Source: Amorphophallus konjac (Eukaryota > Streptophyta > Magnoliopsida > Alismatales > Araceae). From it: a DNA stretch of 64,000 bases. The notes beneath the pieces are model-generated. The model did not search any database. It worked only from the letters and a program-made list of their open reading frames with translations, and was not told where the DNA came from. Both the position numbers and the translations under genes were made by a program. The DNA lies in contig CM040121.1 in the NCBI GenBank assembly GCA_022559845.1, positions 568,342,140-568,406,139 of the forward strand, written 5' to 3'. Positions 50,701-55,725 of the stretch are shown piece by piece (positions within the stretch are counted from its first letter, which is position 1; every line of letters starts with the position of its first letter).

Positions 50701-50789
50701 TAAGACTTGGTCCAGTCAGACACAGTGACACACCTTTCAGACATCAGCAAAGTGTACAGAATCACTTGTGCCCGATGTTCCATAGCAGC
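11618..50789 (-). CDS. DNA2: DNA2 (JHS1-like) replication helicase/nuclease, 3' 21 exons (partial gene)
   Basis: DNA2 is a nuclear enzyme that cuts long 5' flaps at Okazaki fragments and resects double-strand breaks, using a RecB-like nuclease with an Fe-S cluster joined to an SF1B helicase. Exons in transcript order: 50734-50789, 50522-50582, 50324-50434, 50183-50239, 25918-26055, 25603-25842, 22833-22907, 22485-22606, 22328-22400, 22124-22228, 21816-21983, 20783-20852, 20332-20489, 19963-20040, 19780-19872, 19552-19689, 17865-17904, 17698-17771, 13283-13417, 12525-12644, 11618-11779. They sum to 2274 bp, stay in one frame and give 757 residues plus stop. All introns are GT..AG. Residues in this partial numbering: Fe-S cysteines 81/84/90, Walker A 358-366, DEAGQ 470-474, GDHYQLPP 494-501, QYRM 535-538, DKYQGRDKD 661-669, VALTRAK 698-704. 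No internal stop is seen. The nuclease core and start codon lie beyond the window. Confidence 0.95.
12525..12644 (-). CDS. DNA2: DNA2 exon: helicase motifs V-VI
   Basis: A 40-codon exon: [16 protein letters not shown] completes motif V, and [12 protein letters not shown] is motif VI with its arginine finger. Acceptor GAGCAG|GGG, donor GCAAAG|GTTTGT. Both edges are phase 0. Confidence 0.95.
13283..13417 (-). CDS. DNA2: DNA2 exon: helicase motifs IV-V
   Basis: A 45-codon exon reading VVRELINRD... with [17 protein letters not shown] and ending EIHTIDKYQ, the first half of motif V. Acceptor AATAG|GTTGTC, donor CAG|GTCATC. It lies 4.3 kb downstream of the previous exon, beyond a solo LTR. Confidence 0.95.
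14111..14442 (-). mobile_element. TRIM retrotransposon (121-bp LTRs)
   Basis: Two near-identical 121-bp repeats (14111-14231, 14322-14442) read TGTTGG...CAACA on the minus strand and flank a 90-bp core. On the minus strand TGGTATCAGAGCG directly follows the first LTR as primer-binding site, and AAGAGGGAG precedes the second as purine tract. The target duplication GTTTG is perfect (14106-14110, 14443-14447). A terminal-repeat retrotransposon in miniature has no coding capacity. It is nested in the solo LTR and runs in the same direction as DNA2. Confidence 0.95.
14709..15309. promoter_or_regulatory. GC-rich inverted-repeat island between outward-facing TATA-like boxes
   Basis: CTTTTATAG at 14709-14717 (a TATA box read on the minus strand) and TATAAATA at 15302-15309 (plus strand) bracket a tract in which ACCCGGAGGTGG and its near-complement CCTCCGGGTT recur many times. 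The direct and inverted copies can pair. The equivalent position of sister LTRs at 31148-31486 and 56610-57447 has the same layout but a different repeat sequence. Confidence 0.7.
15880..16700 (+). repeat. Tandem repeat of about 25 bp in the solo LTR, split by an RTE insertion
   Basis: Units like GGTAAATTGCATAAAAACCC-TAATTT recur with drift at 15885-16101 and again at 16541-16690. Sister LTRs have related but different arrays at 32262-32350 and, on the minus strand, 56045-56240. Confidence 0.75.
16112..16540 (-). mobile_element. 5'-truncated RTE-type LINE tail
   Basis: The minus-strand frame 16142-16453 contains [27 protein letters not shown] and a final YVADPK, the C-terminal signature of RTE-clade reverse transcriptase proteins. 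Past the stop there is a short 3' end closing in (GAT)n, seen as CATCATCATCATCATC at 16111-16126, the typical RTE tail. Imperfect 10-bp flanks AAGCCTCTCC (16102-16111) and AAGCCCCTCC (16541-16550) look like its target duplication. Only about 430 bp remain, so it is dead. Confidence 0.88.
17698..17904 (-). CDS. DNA2: DNA2 exons: [17 protein letters not shown] segment
   Basis: A 40-bp micro-exon (17865-17904) and a 74-bp exon (17698-17771) join through a split Asp codon (G|AT) to give 38 residues, with ...[11 protein letters not shown] at the end. This is the short segment before helicase motif IV. The exons are too small to appear as open frames. Confidence 0.92.
18891..19419. mobile_element. 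Mutator-type MITE (529 bp, 9-bp target duplication)
   Basis: The 9-bp direct repeat CATGTCTAC flanks the element exactly (18882-18890, 19420-19428). The ends are imperfect inverted repeats: CATGTAGTTAAAAGCGCGCC at the left, and CTATGTAGTCTGAGGCG when the right end is reverse-complemented, both followed by GGCG(A/T)-rich sequence with CGCCTAGGCG. The middle is AT-rich and non-coding. A 9-bp duplication is diagnostic of the Mutator superfamily. It sits in a DNA2 intron. Confidence 0.85.
19552..20852 (-). CDS. DNA2: DNA2 exons: helicase motifs II, III and QYRM
   Basis: Exons 20783-20852 ([16 protein letters not shown]), 20332-20489 ([13 protein letters not shown] and CIMDEAGQ, the Walker B DEAG box), 19963-20040 ([15 protein letters not shown], motif III), 19780-19872 and 19552-19689. 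QYRMC spans the junction of the last two. The upstream edge of the second exon could be read at 20469 or 20489. Only 20489 (acceptor TTAG|TAACTG) keeps the frame with the preceding 70-bp exon, completing a Val codon. Confidence 0.94.
21816..22907 (-). CDS. DNA2: DNA2 exons: beta-barrel domain to helicase motifs I and Ia
   Basis: Exons 22833-22907 ([19 protein letters not shown]), 22485-22606 ([13 protein letters not shown] to YAIMR), 22328-22400 (FNLVQLFLQ to MIVDLE), 22124-22228 (APRFDSGG to [11 protein letters not shown], the Q-motif region) and 21816-21983. The last has Walker [10 protein letters not shown], which binds ATP phosphate, and motif Ia [14 protein letters not shown]. The 122 + 73 bp exons join through a split Arg codon (AG|A). 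Introns here are short (67-230 bp apart from those flanking the block). Confidence 0.95.
22977..23182. mobile_element. Short MITE (206 bp)
   Basis: Inverted termini GCATGGAATACAGAATTGG at the left and GCATGGAATTCAGAATTGG at the right (reverse complement) surround a non-coding core rich in GATCGG/CCGATC. The direct repeat AGTGAT flanks it (22971-22976, 23183-23188). The superfamily is not assigned because a 6-bp duplication is not clearly diagnostic. Confidence 0.75.
24391..24757 (-). mobile_element. Second TRIM retrotransposon (111-bp LTRs)
   Basis: Two 111-bp repeats (24391-24501, 24647-24757) read TGTTGAGG...TTAACA on the minus strand and enclose 145 bp. TGGTATCAGAGTTGG follows the first LTR on the minus strand as the tRNA-Met primer site. 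The perfect duplication TTAAC flanks it (24386-24390, 24758-24762). It is a different family from the TRIM at 14111, but again inserted in a DNA2 intron in gene orientation. Confidence 0.93.
25603..26055 (-). CDS. DNA2: DNA2 exons: linker between nuclease and helicase
   Basis: Exon 25918-26055 (46 codons, [10 protein letters not shown] to LEAKASL) contains [10 protein letters not shown], the start of the helical linker into the helicase. Exon 25603-25842 (80 codons, [10 protein letters not shown] to LRCGDFV) leads into the beta-barrel region. Acceptors CCTAG and TTTAG and donors TTG|GTATGC and GTG|GTATGC were read on the minus strand. The serine-rich middle of the second exon looks poorly conserved, as expected for this linker. 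Confidence 0.9.
26798..27085. repeat. Cluster of short inverted repeats with GGTC..GACC cores
   Basis: Near-palindromes follow one another: GATAGCAGTCAAC/GTTGACCGCTATC (26801-26828), a GACGGTCTT...GAGACCG pair near 26904-26922, and AGCAGTCTTCGGAAGACCGTT near 26935-26956. ATGACCGTTTC words follow. Each can form a small hairpin. Confidence 0.7.
28484..28625 (+). repeat. 39-bp tandem repeat, about 3.5 copies
   Basis: The unit AGTAGTAGCGGCCATCCCAG + GACCGCCCCAGCACCCTGG repeats nearly perfectly, then decays into GTAGCGGCCTTCCCAGGGCC. The core echoes the nearby GGTC/GACC inverted repeats. Confidence 0.9.
30625..32629 (+). mobile_element. Solo LTR of the same gypsy family, inserted in gag
   Basis: Starts TGTTGACCCC, ends GCGTATAAACA, 2005 bp. 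The 5-bp target ATGAA is duplicated exactly (30620-30624, 32630-32634), and removing the LTR plus one copy restores the gag frame (...RRLDE LQHRID...). It carries a GC-rich island (31165-31325), a reverse TATA-like box (31148-31157), a forward one CTATAAAAG (31478-31486), and the tail box ATAAATTAACACCGACTCC near 32470 shared with the LTRs at 13781 and 55726. Confidence 0.95.
31148..31486. promoter_or_regulatory. GC-rich inverted-repeat island with outward-facing TATA-like boxes (copy 2)
   Basis: CTTTTTATAG (31148-31157) and CTATAAAAG (31478-31486) face outward around a tract in which GGCCGGAGG and CCTCCGCCCTG alternate six or so times. The architecture matches 14709-15309, but the repeat sequence is different. 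Confidence 0.7.
33519..34775. other. Non-coding stretch with an AG-rich purine tract
   Basis: 33688-33960 is almost pure AAG/GAG/GAA on the plus strand, followed by CCCCCCCTCC, T-rich sequence and unique-looking DNA. It ends with GGGGAGGTGCTGCCGAAATT near 34740-34762. The open frames here (Lys/Arg/Glu only) are compositional. A similar purine tract followed by the same kinds of segments recurs at 38215-38400. Confidence 0.6.
34775..35060 (+). repeat. A-rich tract 1
   Basis: About 280 bp composed mostly of A with scattered T, C and G (AATAAAA, AACAAAA, AAGAAAA words). It starts directly after GTGCTGCCGAAATTTCGTCG. Confidence 0.7.
35100..35350. repeat. Cluster of perfect short inverted repeats (GCGGTC..GACCGC)
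   Basis: Four hairpin-forming pairs within 230 bp: CGTCTG/CAGACG (35122-35135), GCGTCAAC/GTTGACGC (35229-35247), CGCGGTCGGG/CCCGACCGCG (35293-35314) and AACGCGGTC/GACCGCGTT (35323-35348). Confidence 0.85.
35600..36115. repeat. Diverged member of a 300-350-bp GC-rich repeat
   Basis: CCATGGCCATGACC-TAGCCTCGC, CGGGGCCAATAAC and a TTGCCGTATCG-CAACATA word recur in the same order at 41490-42800. No coding function seen. It ends with the same kind of lead-in (GGGGAGATATTTTCGTCG) as the other A-rich tracts. Confidence 0.6.
36120..36545 (+). repeat. A-rich tract 2
   Basis: About 420 bp of AATAA/AACAAAA/ATAAAA-type sequence with very few G or C on the plus strand. It is interrupted by no gene. Confidence 0.75.
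36585..36860 (+). repeat. Segment duplicated at 42848-43100
   Basis: Shared landmarks in order: GGCGATTAATCA-GGGT, a CATGGCCTATATGACACGGCG / CACGACCTTTATGGCGCGGCG pair, CGTC(T/C)GA, GGAGCC(C/T)AA-AAA-TGTCAC, TTGGCACGCCCACGCACT and GTGCGTCCACA. The two copies are clearly diverged. The shared end GTGCGTCCACA could be an LTR terminus, but no target duplication was found. Confidence 0.75.
37600..37995 (+). repeat. CGGCACAC-type tandem array A (22-24-bp units)
   Basis: Units of the type GGCCTTCAACGGCACACTAT recur about 17 times with length drift. All frames stay mostly open, giving repeated peptides that have no other coding support. The leading 36861-37599 is non-coding with small AAGCCCTCAGG(G/A)TA duplications. 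Confidence 0.85.
38000..38970. other. Non-coding stretch with second purine tract
   Basis: 38215-38400 is a GA-rich tract (AGAAGAGA, then a GA dinucleotide run near 38370-38390) followed by CCCCAACACTCCCCCC and pyrimidine-rich sequence. The order resembles 33680-34100. No gene was recognised. Confidence 0.5.
38975..39185 (+). repeat. CGGCACAC-type array B
   Basis: GCCCTCAGCGGCACGCC, CTTCACCGGCACACTTC and similar units recur to about 39180. 39186-39368 then closes with GGGGAGATGCTGCCGAATTT, the lead-in also found before A-rich tract 1. Confidence 0.75.
39368..39545 (+). repeat. A-rich tract 3
   Basis: About 175 bp rich in AACAA/AAAGA words, directly after GCTGCCGAATTTTCGTTAG. Confidence 0.65.
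39560..39832 (+). repeat. CGGCACAC-type array C
   Basis: Units like CCTATCAGCCCTCCAGCGGC + ACAC repeat about ten times and run directly into the 23-bp satellite. Confidence 0.85.
39835..40960. repeat. AATGTATAGACTTTG minisatellite, about 1.1 kb
   Basis: A 23-bp unit (AATGTATAGACTTTGAGCTG + GCC) alternates with a 32-bp form that adds GCAGCCAAT(G/A)G(A/C)C. There are about 40 units in all, with common variants C/T at position 6 and A/G in GA(A/G)CTG. On the minus strand every frame stays open for long stretches because the units contain no stops. This gives an apparent protein of 327 residues of KVYTL/QSLYI repeats, which is an artefact. CGGCACAC arrays flank it on both sides. Confidence 0.93.
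40965..41115 (+). repeat. CGGCACAC-type array D
   Basis: CCCGGCACGCCC, CCCCGGCACACTC, TCTCCGGCACGCTC and similar degenerate units resume right after the satellite. Confidence 0.75.
41118..41425 (+). repeat. A-rich tract 4
   Basis: About 300 bp of AATAAATA/AATAATAATGATAAT-type sequence following array D. Confidence 0.7.
41430..42845 (+). repeat. Tandem array of diverged 300-350-bp GC-rich units
   Basis: Successive units share a motif of the form (T/C)ATGGTC..GA(C/T)C..GC-CCGGGCCAATA (near 41735, 42030, 42197 and 42540), then TTGCCGTA(T/A)-C-ACATAC and CCGTCCGAA(T/C)ATTAAA-GGTC. The last two units are about 343 bp apart. CG dinucleotides are plentiful. No coding role seen. The 35600-36115 segment is a further copy. 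Confidence 0.75.
42848..43100 (+). repeat. Second copy of the 36585-36860 segment
   Basis: Ends GTGCGTCCACA like the first copy and is more CG-rich. See 36585-36860 for the shared landmarks. Confidence 0.75.
43101..44930 (+). other. Non-coding 3' internal region of a gypsy element
   Basis: A-rich, weakly repetitive DNA. A roughly 120-135-bp unit beginning GAACCTACAAAGCAAAAAGA is duplicated near 43170-43360. A word AAGCTCCA-GC-AAGCC-GAAGG recurs at 43437-43620. Another A/G-rich tract lies at 44400-44500. Short open frames here have no recognisable domain. It leads into the purine tract and LTR at 44949. Confidence 0.5.
45484..45770. repeat. GC-rich inverted-repeat island (copy 3, GGGGGAG/CCCCCC type)
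   Basis: Units like CACC(T/G)GGGGGAGCTCCCCC repeat about nine times with a C-run of 18 near 45645-45663. Each unit is nearly self-complementary. No flanking TATA-like boxes were found in this copy. Confidence 0.85.
45925..46050 (+). repeat. 38-40-bp tandem repeat, three copies
   Basis: CAAACCCCC-AAGTAGGGGTTTGATCCGGTC-type units. Each contains the pair AACCCC/GGGGTT and so can fold. Confidence 0.8.
46446..48306. other. Unresolved intron segment ending in a probable LTR terminus
   Basis: No coding sequence recognised. The last bases, GGGGGCGCTACA at 48295-48306, look like an LTR end (TGTAGCGCCCCC when reversed) and cut into the Copia integrase frame at that point. The other end of this inserted element was not located. 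A TATTTAAGCC word at about 46648 could be a promoter. Confidence 0.4.
48307..49495 (-). pseudogene. Truncated Copia gag-protease-integrase
   Basis: Read on the minus strand from ATG 49493-49495: [16 protein letters not shown] (gag start) with several stops; [20 protein letters not shown] (gag, near 49100); [17 protein letters not shown] (protease, where the family has D-S-G, near 48940, Asp changed to Asn); and [15 protein letters not shown] with [14 protein letters not shown] and GYDYFITFI (pre-integrase zinc motif and start of the integrase core) to 48307. The frame then breaks at an inserted LTR end. Reverse transcriptase and the 3' LTR are missing. Confidence 0.85.
49904..50130 (-). repeat. 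5' LTR of the truncated Copia element, with primer site
   Basis: On the minus strand it begins TGTAGTGACTAGTG and ends GTTTTCTCA (227 bp). It is followed at once by TGGTACCAGAGCA (49891-49903 on the plus strand as TGCTCTGGTACCA), the tRNA-Met primer-binding site. 49496-49890 is the leader. The outer boundary is set by the TG dinucleotide only. It ends 53 bp from a DNA2 exon. Confidence 0.7.
50183..50789 (-). CDS. DNA2: DNA2 exons: end of nuclease domain and Fe-S cysteines
   Basis: Four short exons: 50734-50789, 50522-50582, 50324-50434 and 50183-50239. They encode the end of the RecB-like domain: [19 protein letters not shown], then [32 protein letters not shown] and [10 protein letters not shown]. 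The C-x2-C-x5-C set supplies three of the four Fe-S ligands known in DNA2. The fourth and the catalytic Glu/Lys motif should be upstream. The intron phases fit (AG + A across the first junction, phase 0 after). This block is separated from the next exon by an intron of about 24 kb. Confidence 0.93.
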
Positions 50790-51541
50790 CTGCAGGATAA
50801 GGGAAAAAATGAGAAGACAGGAAAACCATGCTAATGTTCAGTATCTTCAAAGACACCGATAGATTCTCAGGCACAATCTGCCTAGGCACCTGGGCTATCT
50901 TCACCTTCATCGACCTACTATTCCTTCATTTTTTTATTGAAAATATGTTAACTTGTGATGTTTTTATGCACTTAGACAATTTAGTATGATTCCATTTTTT
51001 ATTAATAAAGCTTTTACCCAATGACTTTGTGCTCCACATATGGTTTAGAACTTCCCTTCAATTCTATCACCCTATTCCACTCTTGGTTATCAGGGTTAGT
51101 CGCCTGTATATTGTATTCTTTTCCCTTTCATGATATGGAGCTTGTCACATTTAGGATATGTAGAAAAGAGAATAATTGCTTGCCAGAGTACATACAACGA
51201 AAGAGTAAATGAAAATGGTAAAAGAGCACCCATGAAATGAGGCAGCTACTCAGGCCTTCAATGCATGGGTCCACATAGGCAGTACAACTATGCTGCCTTA
51301 CCCATGGACAGGCATCCCAAAAGCATTGTAGCAGTACCAGTTTCACAACAGTGTTGTAACACATGGTAAAGATCACCATTATTCAACTCGTGAGATAATC
51401 AAGCTTACAAAGCAAATATGTTACTTAGGCAAACCGAGGAGATGGCTCAGTTGGCACATAGTCCATCTCAGGAAGTGATGTTGCTTGTTCAATTCCCACC
51501 TACCCCAACCCATGTGCATCATTAATAAGGGAGTCACAGAA
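50790..51541. other. DNA2 intron sequence upstream of the first visible exon
   Basis: AT-rich with no coding frame or repeat recognised. The DNA2 exon at 50734-50789 has an acceptor (CTGCAG|GCTGC), so this must be intron. Confidence 0.6.
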
Positions 51542-51546
51542 CAATG

Positions 51547-54500
51547 TGTTGGGTATATTTGGGCTATAAGCTAAATATTACCATAACTACATCAGTTTTG
51601 GTGATAACAAAATCATGATAACAAACCATAGAATTTTGGTTATAATAAAGTTATGAATCACATGAACAAAACTCTATTTAATTAGGCGGATCAAGAAAGA
51701 GAAGAAGCCAAAAAAATATAGGCGCTGAGGATCAAAGCACAAAGAATAGGTGCAGCAGTTAAAGAGCTTAAGTCTCATATAGACGTTGTATAAACAATTA
51801 ACTTAGTCGCTCAGATAAAATCCATAGGCGCAGGAAAAATGCAACTAAATTAATATAGGTGCCAAGCTCAACCGTCTATCAGCTAAGTTAACTTAGGCGT
51901 TAAAATTCCTGAAAGTAGCTAAGATATTCACATAGGCGCTCAAAAGCTTAGGCGAATAACATAGGGGCTGAACACTTTGTCTATCTCACTTAGGCGCACA
52001 ACATAGGCACAGTTTAAGGGTTACATAGGCGCATGATCGGCTATCTCATTAAATCACCTATCCCATTAACATAGGCGCAATATTGCCTATCTCATTGACC
52101 GCCTATCTTTATAATGGACAATTCACATAGGCACTATCCTTCGCCTATCTCATATAGGCGCATTTGTTTACATAGGCGCAACTCCTTTGCCTATCCGTAC
52201 AGGACAAACTTCTTAAGCGCAGCAAACATCACTTAACTTATTCATGTCGCCTATCTAAAATTAACATAGTTGCACAGTGTCTTCAACTATCTGTATATTA
52301 TTTCCTTATCTCTTGATAGTTGTATCTCATCATAGTCGTCTGTCCAAATAGGAAGATCAGTGCATCAGCCATCTGTCTCACTTCCTTGTCCTTTTTGATA
52401 GCTGAAACTTATGATGATAATGTATGGAACAAATTTAACCTTGATAGCTGCTGTTCTTAGCCTGATATAAAAATATTTACTCTGAAATCAAATTGACTTA
52501 GCTACATACATAAAATACAAAAGCCACCAGCTATCTGTCTCATAATTATGTTCAGATAGTTGCAGATTAAAACGCTCAGTTGTTATTTCATAAAGCCTTA
52601 TTCCTTTTAGAGTTGCAATTTAAAATTGACTTGGTTGCTGCTAAAAGTCCCTTATACAATCAACTAAGTCAAAATAAGACAAAAGGTCATCGACTATCTG
52701 TTCAGCAAGAAGACATAGTCGGTCTCAGACCACCTATCTTCATAGTCGCATGGATTTCTTCACATAGATGCTGAACTTCATACAGATAGTCTCACCATCG
52801 CCTATCTAACAGATAATAGAGCTAACTTCGCCTATCTTGTAATCGACTATCTGTTAGCATAACAATACATAGTTGATAGTTTAAAGATAAACGCCTATCT
52901 TACTTAAGCAGAACTGAAAGCCTATCTCTTCTATCGACTATCACATTTGAGCGTAAACGCCTATCTTTTAAGGCCGCCCATGAGACAATCGACTATCTCG
53001 TTTGGGGCAACTATAACGGCTATCTTATATAGCCACAGTTAGATAGTTGTAGACCTTATGTTTATTCTTTCGACTATCTTCATAAACTATCTAACATATC
53101 ATTCTCATACTTGGATAGCTGCAAACAAAAAGCTTACATTATCAACTATGTCACTATAAGAGCTATCAGATTAAAAGCCTTATCTTAATAATACAAAATG
53201 ATTGATAGCTCTAGGGACAGCACTTCAACGTCTATCTTTCAAGCTGTCTGTCTTATAAATTGCTGCTCGGACTAAATTACATTGTAATATATTGTTGGCT
53301 GCAAAAATCATATTACGCCTGCTACAATTAATGTTTGCAACAACTGAAACATTTTATGATAAAGACAAGTTGTACTGAACGCCTATCACAAAGTTTTCAA
53401 AAATTAAAATTGCAGACATGAATTCATTTTATAATGCTCAGATAGCATATGTGGAACACACATCAGTCTGTATACTTTATTTGTGAAACTAACTTGTCCG
53501 ATGACCTGGAAAGAAAGATCAGTCTAGTTATAGAATTTTTCAGGGATGCAAGCTGAAAAGGCACGGACAAGCTAAACTCCGTTCAACACGTCCTTGTGCC
53601 AGCAAAAAAGTTGCAAAGGAAGAAAACATATTCTAAGAAGACGGCATTAAATTCATGACCAACAAGGCAAATAAACAAATGTCTTCTGCAGTACACGCAG
53701 GCTTAAAGAAATGAAAAGAAAAGAACAATTGTTGACTGAAATTTTAAAAAGAATGTCTTCACAACATGAGGAGTCAAAAAGGCTACTCTACAAAGGACAC
53801 TCTACCGCCTCCTCCCAAAGGAACTCACGCCAAAAGACACTCTGTCACAGCAGCAATACGTTACAAAGGAAAAGGAAAAGAAAAAGAAGAAGAAGAAGAA
53901 GCTCACTGATTATGTCTAACGTTAACCTAGAAAAGTCTCAACGTTCATCAGATCGTGTCTAACGATCACCAGGATCTGTCGAACAGGTATATCGGTACAA
54001 TGAGCTATAAATACAAGCAGCCCAGAACCGAGCAGAACGCTGGAAGGCTGGTAGAGCAAACACGCACATATCCGTTCAGCCAAGCAGCCGAGCAAGTGCA
54101 TCCACGATCACATCCTCAGCAGCCAAGTCCACATTGTGTGCGTTGAGAGAAGCTGAAAGCTAACTCCAGTCTCAACCACGGTTGCTACTGAGTGCTCGAC
54201 AAGAAGAAGAAGCTGAACAGGATCTTCACTCAAATTTGTCCATGCTTCTTCTTTTATAGCCTTTGCTTACCATTCAAGACTGATGTATTTTACTCTGTTC
54301 TATCCGTCTTGAACAACTCTGTGCATAGTGTACACAATCAACCTAATTAGAGGCATTGTCTGTGTAATCCACCTTGAGAGTGGAATTCCTTGCCTACAAG
54401 CACGAGTACCGGCAGGAGGTCGATGTCTTGTAGGCCTGACTGTGCCTGAAAATCAACTAGGACTCTAAGTGAGAGAGTGTTCATGGTGTGGCCCAACACC

Positions 54501-54891
54501 TGATCAAAAACGACTGGATCTGGCTAACCCGTAAGTCAATTGGGATCCTTGTGAGAGGATGTCTGTGGTGAGCTGAACACCTGATAAACAATAGCATTTG
54601 TATTATTCCTGGTTGGGGGAGATAGTGGAAATCCCAGTAGTTACTGGATACTAGACGTAGGGCTGATAGAGATCAATGTTGAACCAGTATAAGTTCCTTG
54701 CATCCCTTGTATGATTGTTTTTGTTGCTATATTCCTGCATATTTAGCTTCCGCTACACACAAGTCTCACTATCATATAGTGATTTGCTTTGATTAATCAA
54801 TATCGATGTGCTTAAAGTCATATTTTATTGTGATTAATTTATATAAACCCATTCACCCCGCTCTGGGTAAACAATCATTTACTGGGCAACA
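51547..54891 (+). mobile_element. Sirevirus-type solo LTR (3345 bp)
   Basis: Begins TGTTGGGTATA, ends TGGGCAACA and is flanked by the perfect repeat CAATG (51542-51546, 54892-54896). Near its start AGTTTTGGTGATAACAAAAT matches a word in the Sirevirus LTR at 336. CTATAAATA (54005-54013) is a good TATA box. From about 51700 to 53400 it is packed with CATAGGCGCA, CGCCTATCT and GACTATCTG/AGATAGTC words in both orientations. No internal region is left. Confidence 0.92.
51700..53420. repeat. Dispersed ATAGGCG / CGACTATCT short-motif array in the solo LTR
   Basis: Dozens of scattered copies of ATAGGCGC, GCCTATCT, GACTATCT and AGATAGT, many forming complementary pairs (AGATAGGC with GCCTATCT). They lie upstream of the TATA box, the same relative place as the GTCGAC palindromes in the other Sirevirus LTR. 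Confidence 0.8.
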
Positions 54892-54896
54892 CAATG

Positions 54897-55720
54897 TCTC
54901 CAGACCTTGCTCTAGCGTAGGTTTGTGCCTCACCTGAGCAGCTTTTCGTCCTTTAGGATATGACAAAGCATGTTCCCTGGAACGGAGTGGCAGTTTTAAA
55001 GGCAAACACACAAACAAAAGGAAAATGAATATAGTAATCATAAAGGATAATTTACACCGATGATTCCCACCGCAATGAATATGACATATGCTTCAGAATC
55101 TTCATCAGCTCATTTCAAGAGTGTCGACCATTCTTTGGGTGAAATGCTAAACTAAATAATAGACCGGTATCTATCACCTTTCGAAACTCTGCCAAAATCA
55201 AAATGTAAACATGGGATCATGGTCAGAGACAATAGAGACTGAACTCCATGCAGAATGAATGTATTATCTTATATAAAATCGGGCAAGCTTATTCATCGAC
55301 CATGTCATATTCACAGCTAGGAATGACACATTGATGAGGACATCACGCCCCGTTGCGAGTTGACGCTCGTAAACGACCCCGACTTTGAGTTATCTAGTGT
55401 TACTTTGTTTTACTTTGTGTTATTTTGTGTTATCTAGTGTTATTTTCCTTCATTGGTATTTTAGGGAGTCCTTGAGGGTAGTTTTGTCTTTCAATCTTGT
55501 ATGGGCATTCTTGCCTTTGGGCCCTCTTTGTTGGAGCCTATGGCTTGAGAAACCCTAATGTTGTAACACTCAAAAATTTTGGAAGTCCAAAACATATTTT
55601 GGAAATATTTATGATAATAGTTTGAGTATGAATATATTAGATTTTCTTTAGAAGAGTTAAATTAAAAAAGTAGATAATGTTCAGGAAGTATAGGGGTGAA
55701 AAATAAAAAAAGAAAAGTAG
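54897..55720. other. Intron sequence with no recognised gene
   Basis: AT-rich. It contains the short repeat TTATCTAGTGTTA(C/T)TTTG, twice in succession near 55400-55440. A minus-strand open stretch around 54940-55035 ends in a good donor (GCTCAG|GTGAGG) but does not resemble the expected DNA2 sequence. Confidence 0.4.
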
Positions 55721-55725
55721 ATGAT

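Noticed and set aside
54940..55035. Possible additional upstream DNA2 exon (ends GCTCAG|GTGAGG)
   Set aside because: Good donor, but the peptide (REHALSYPKGRKAAQ) does not resemble the E-[FL]-K-T-G-K nuclease segment expected before AAMEHRAQ.
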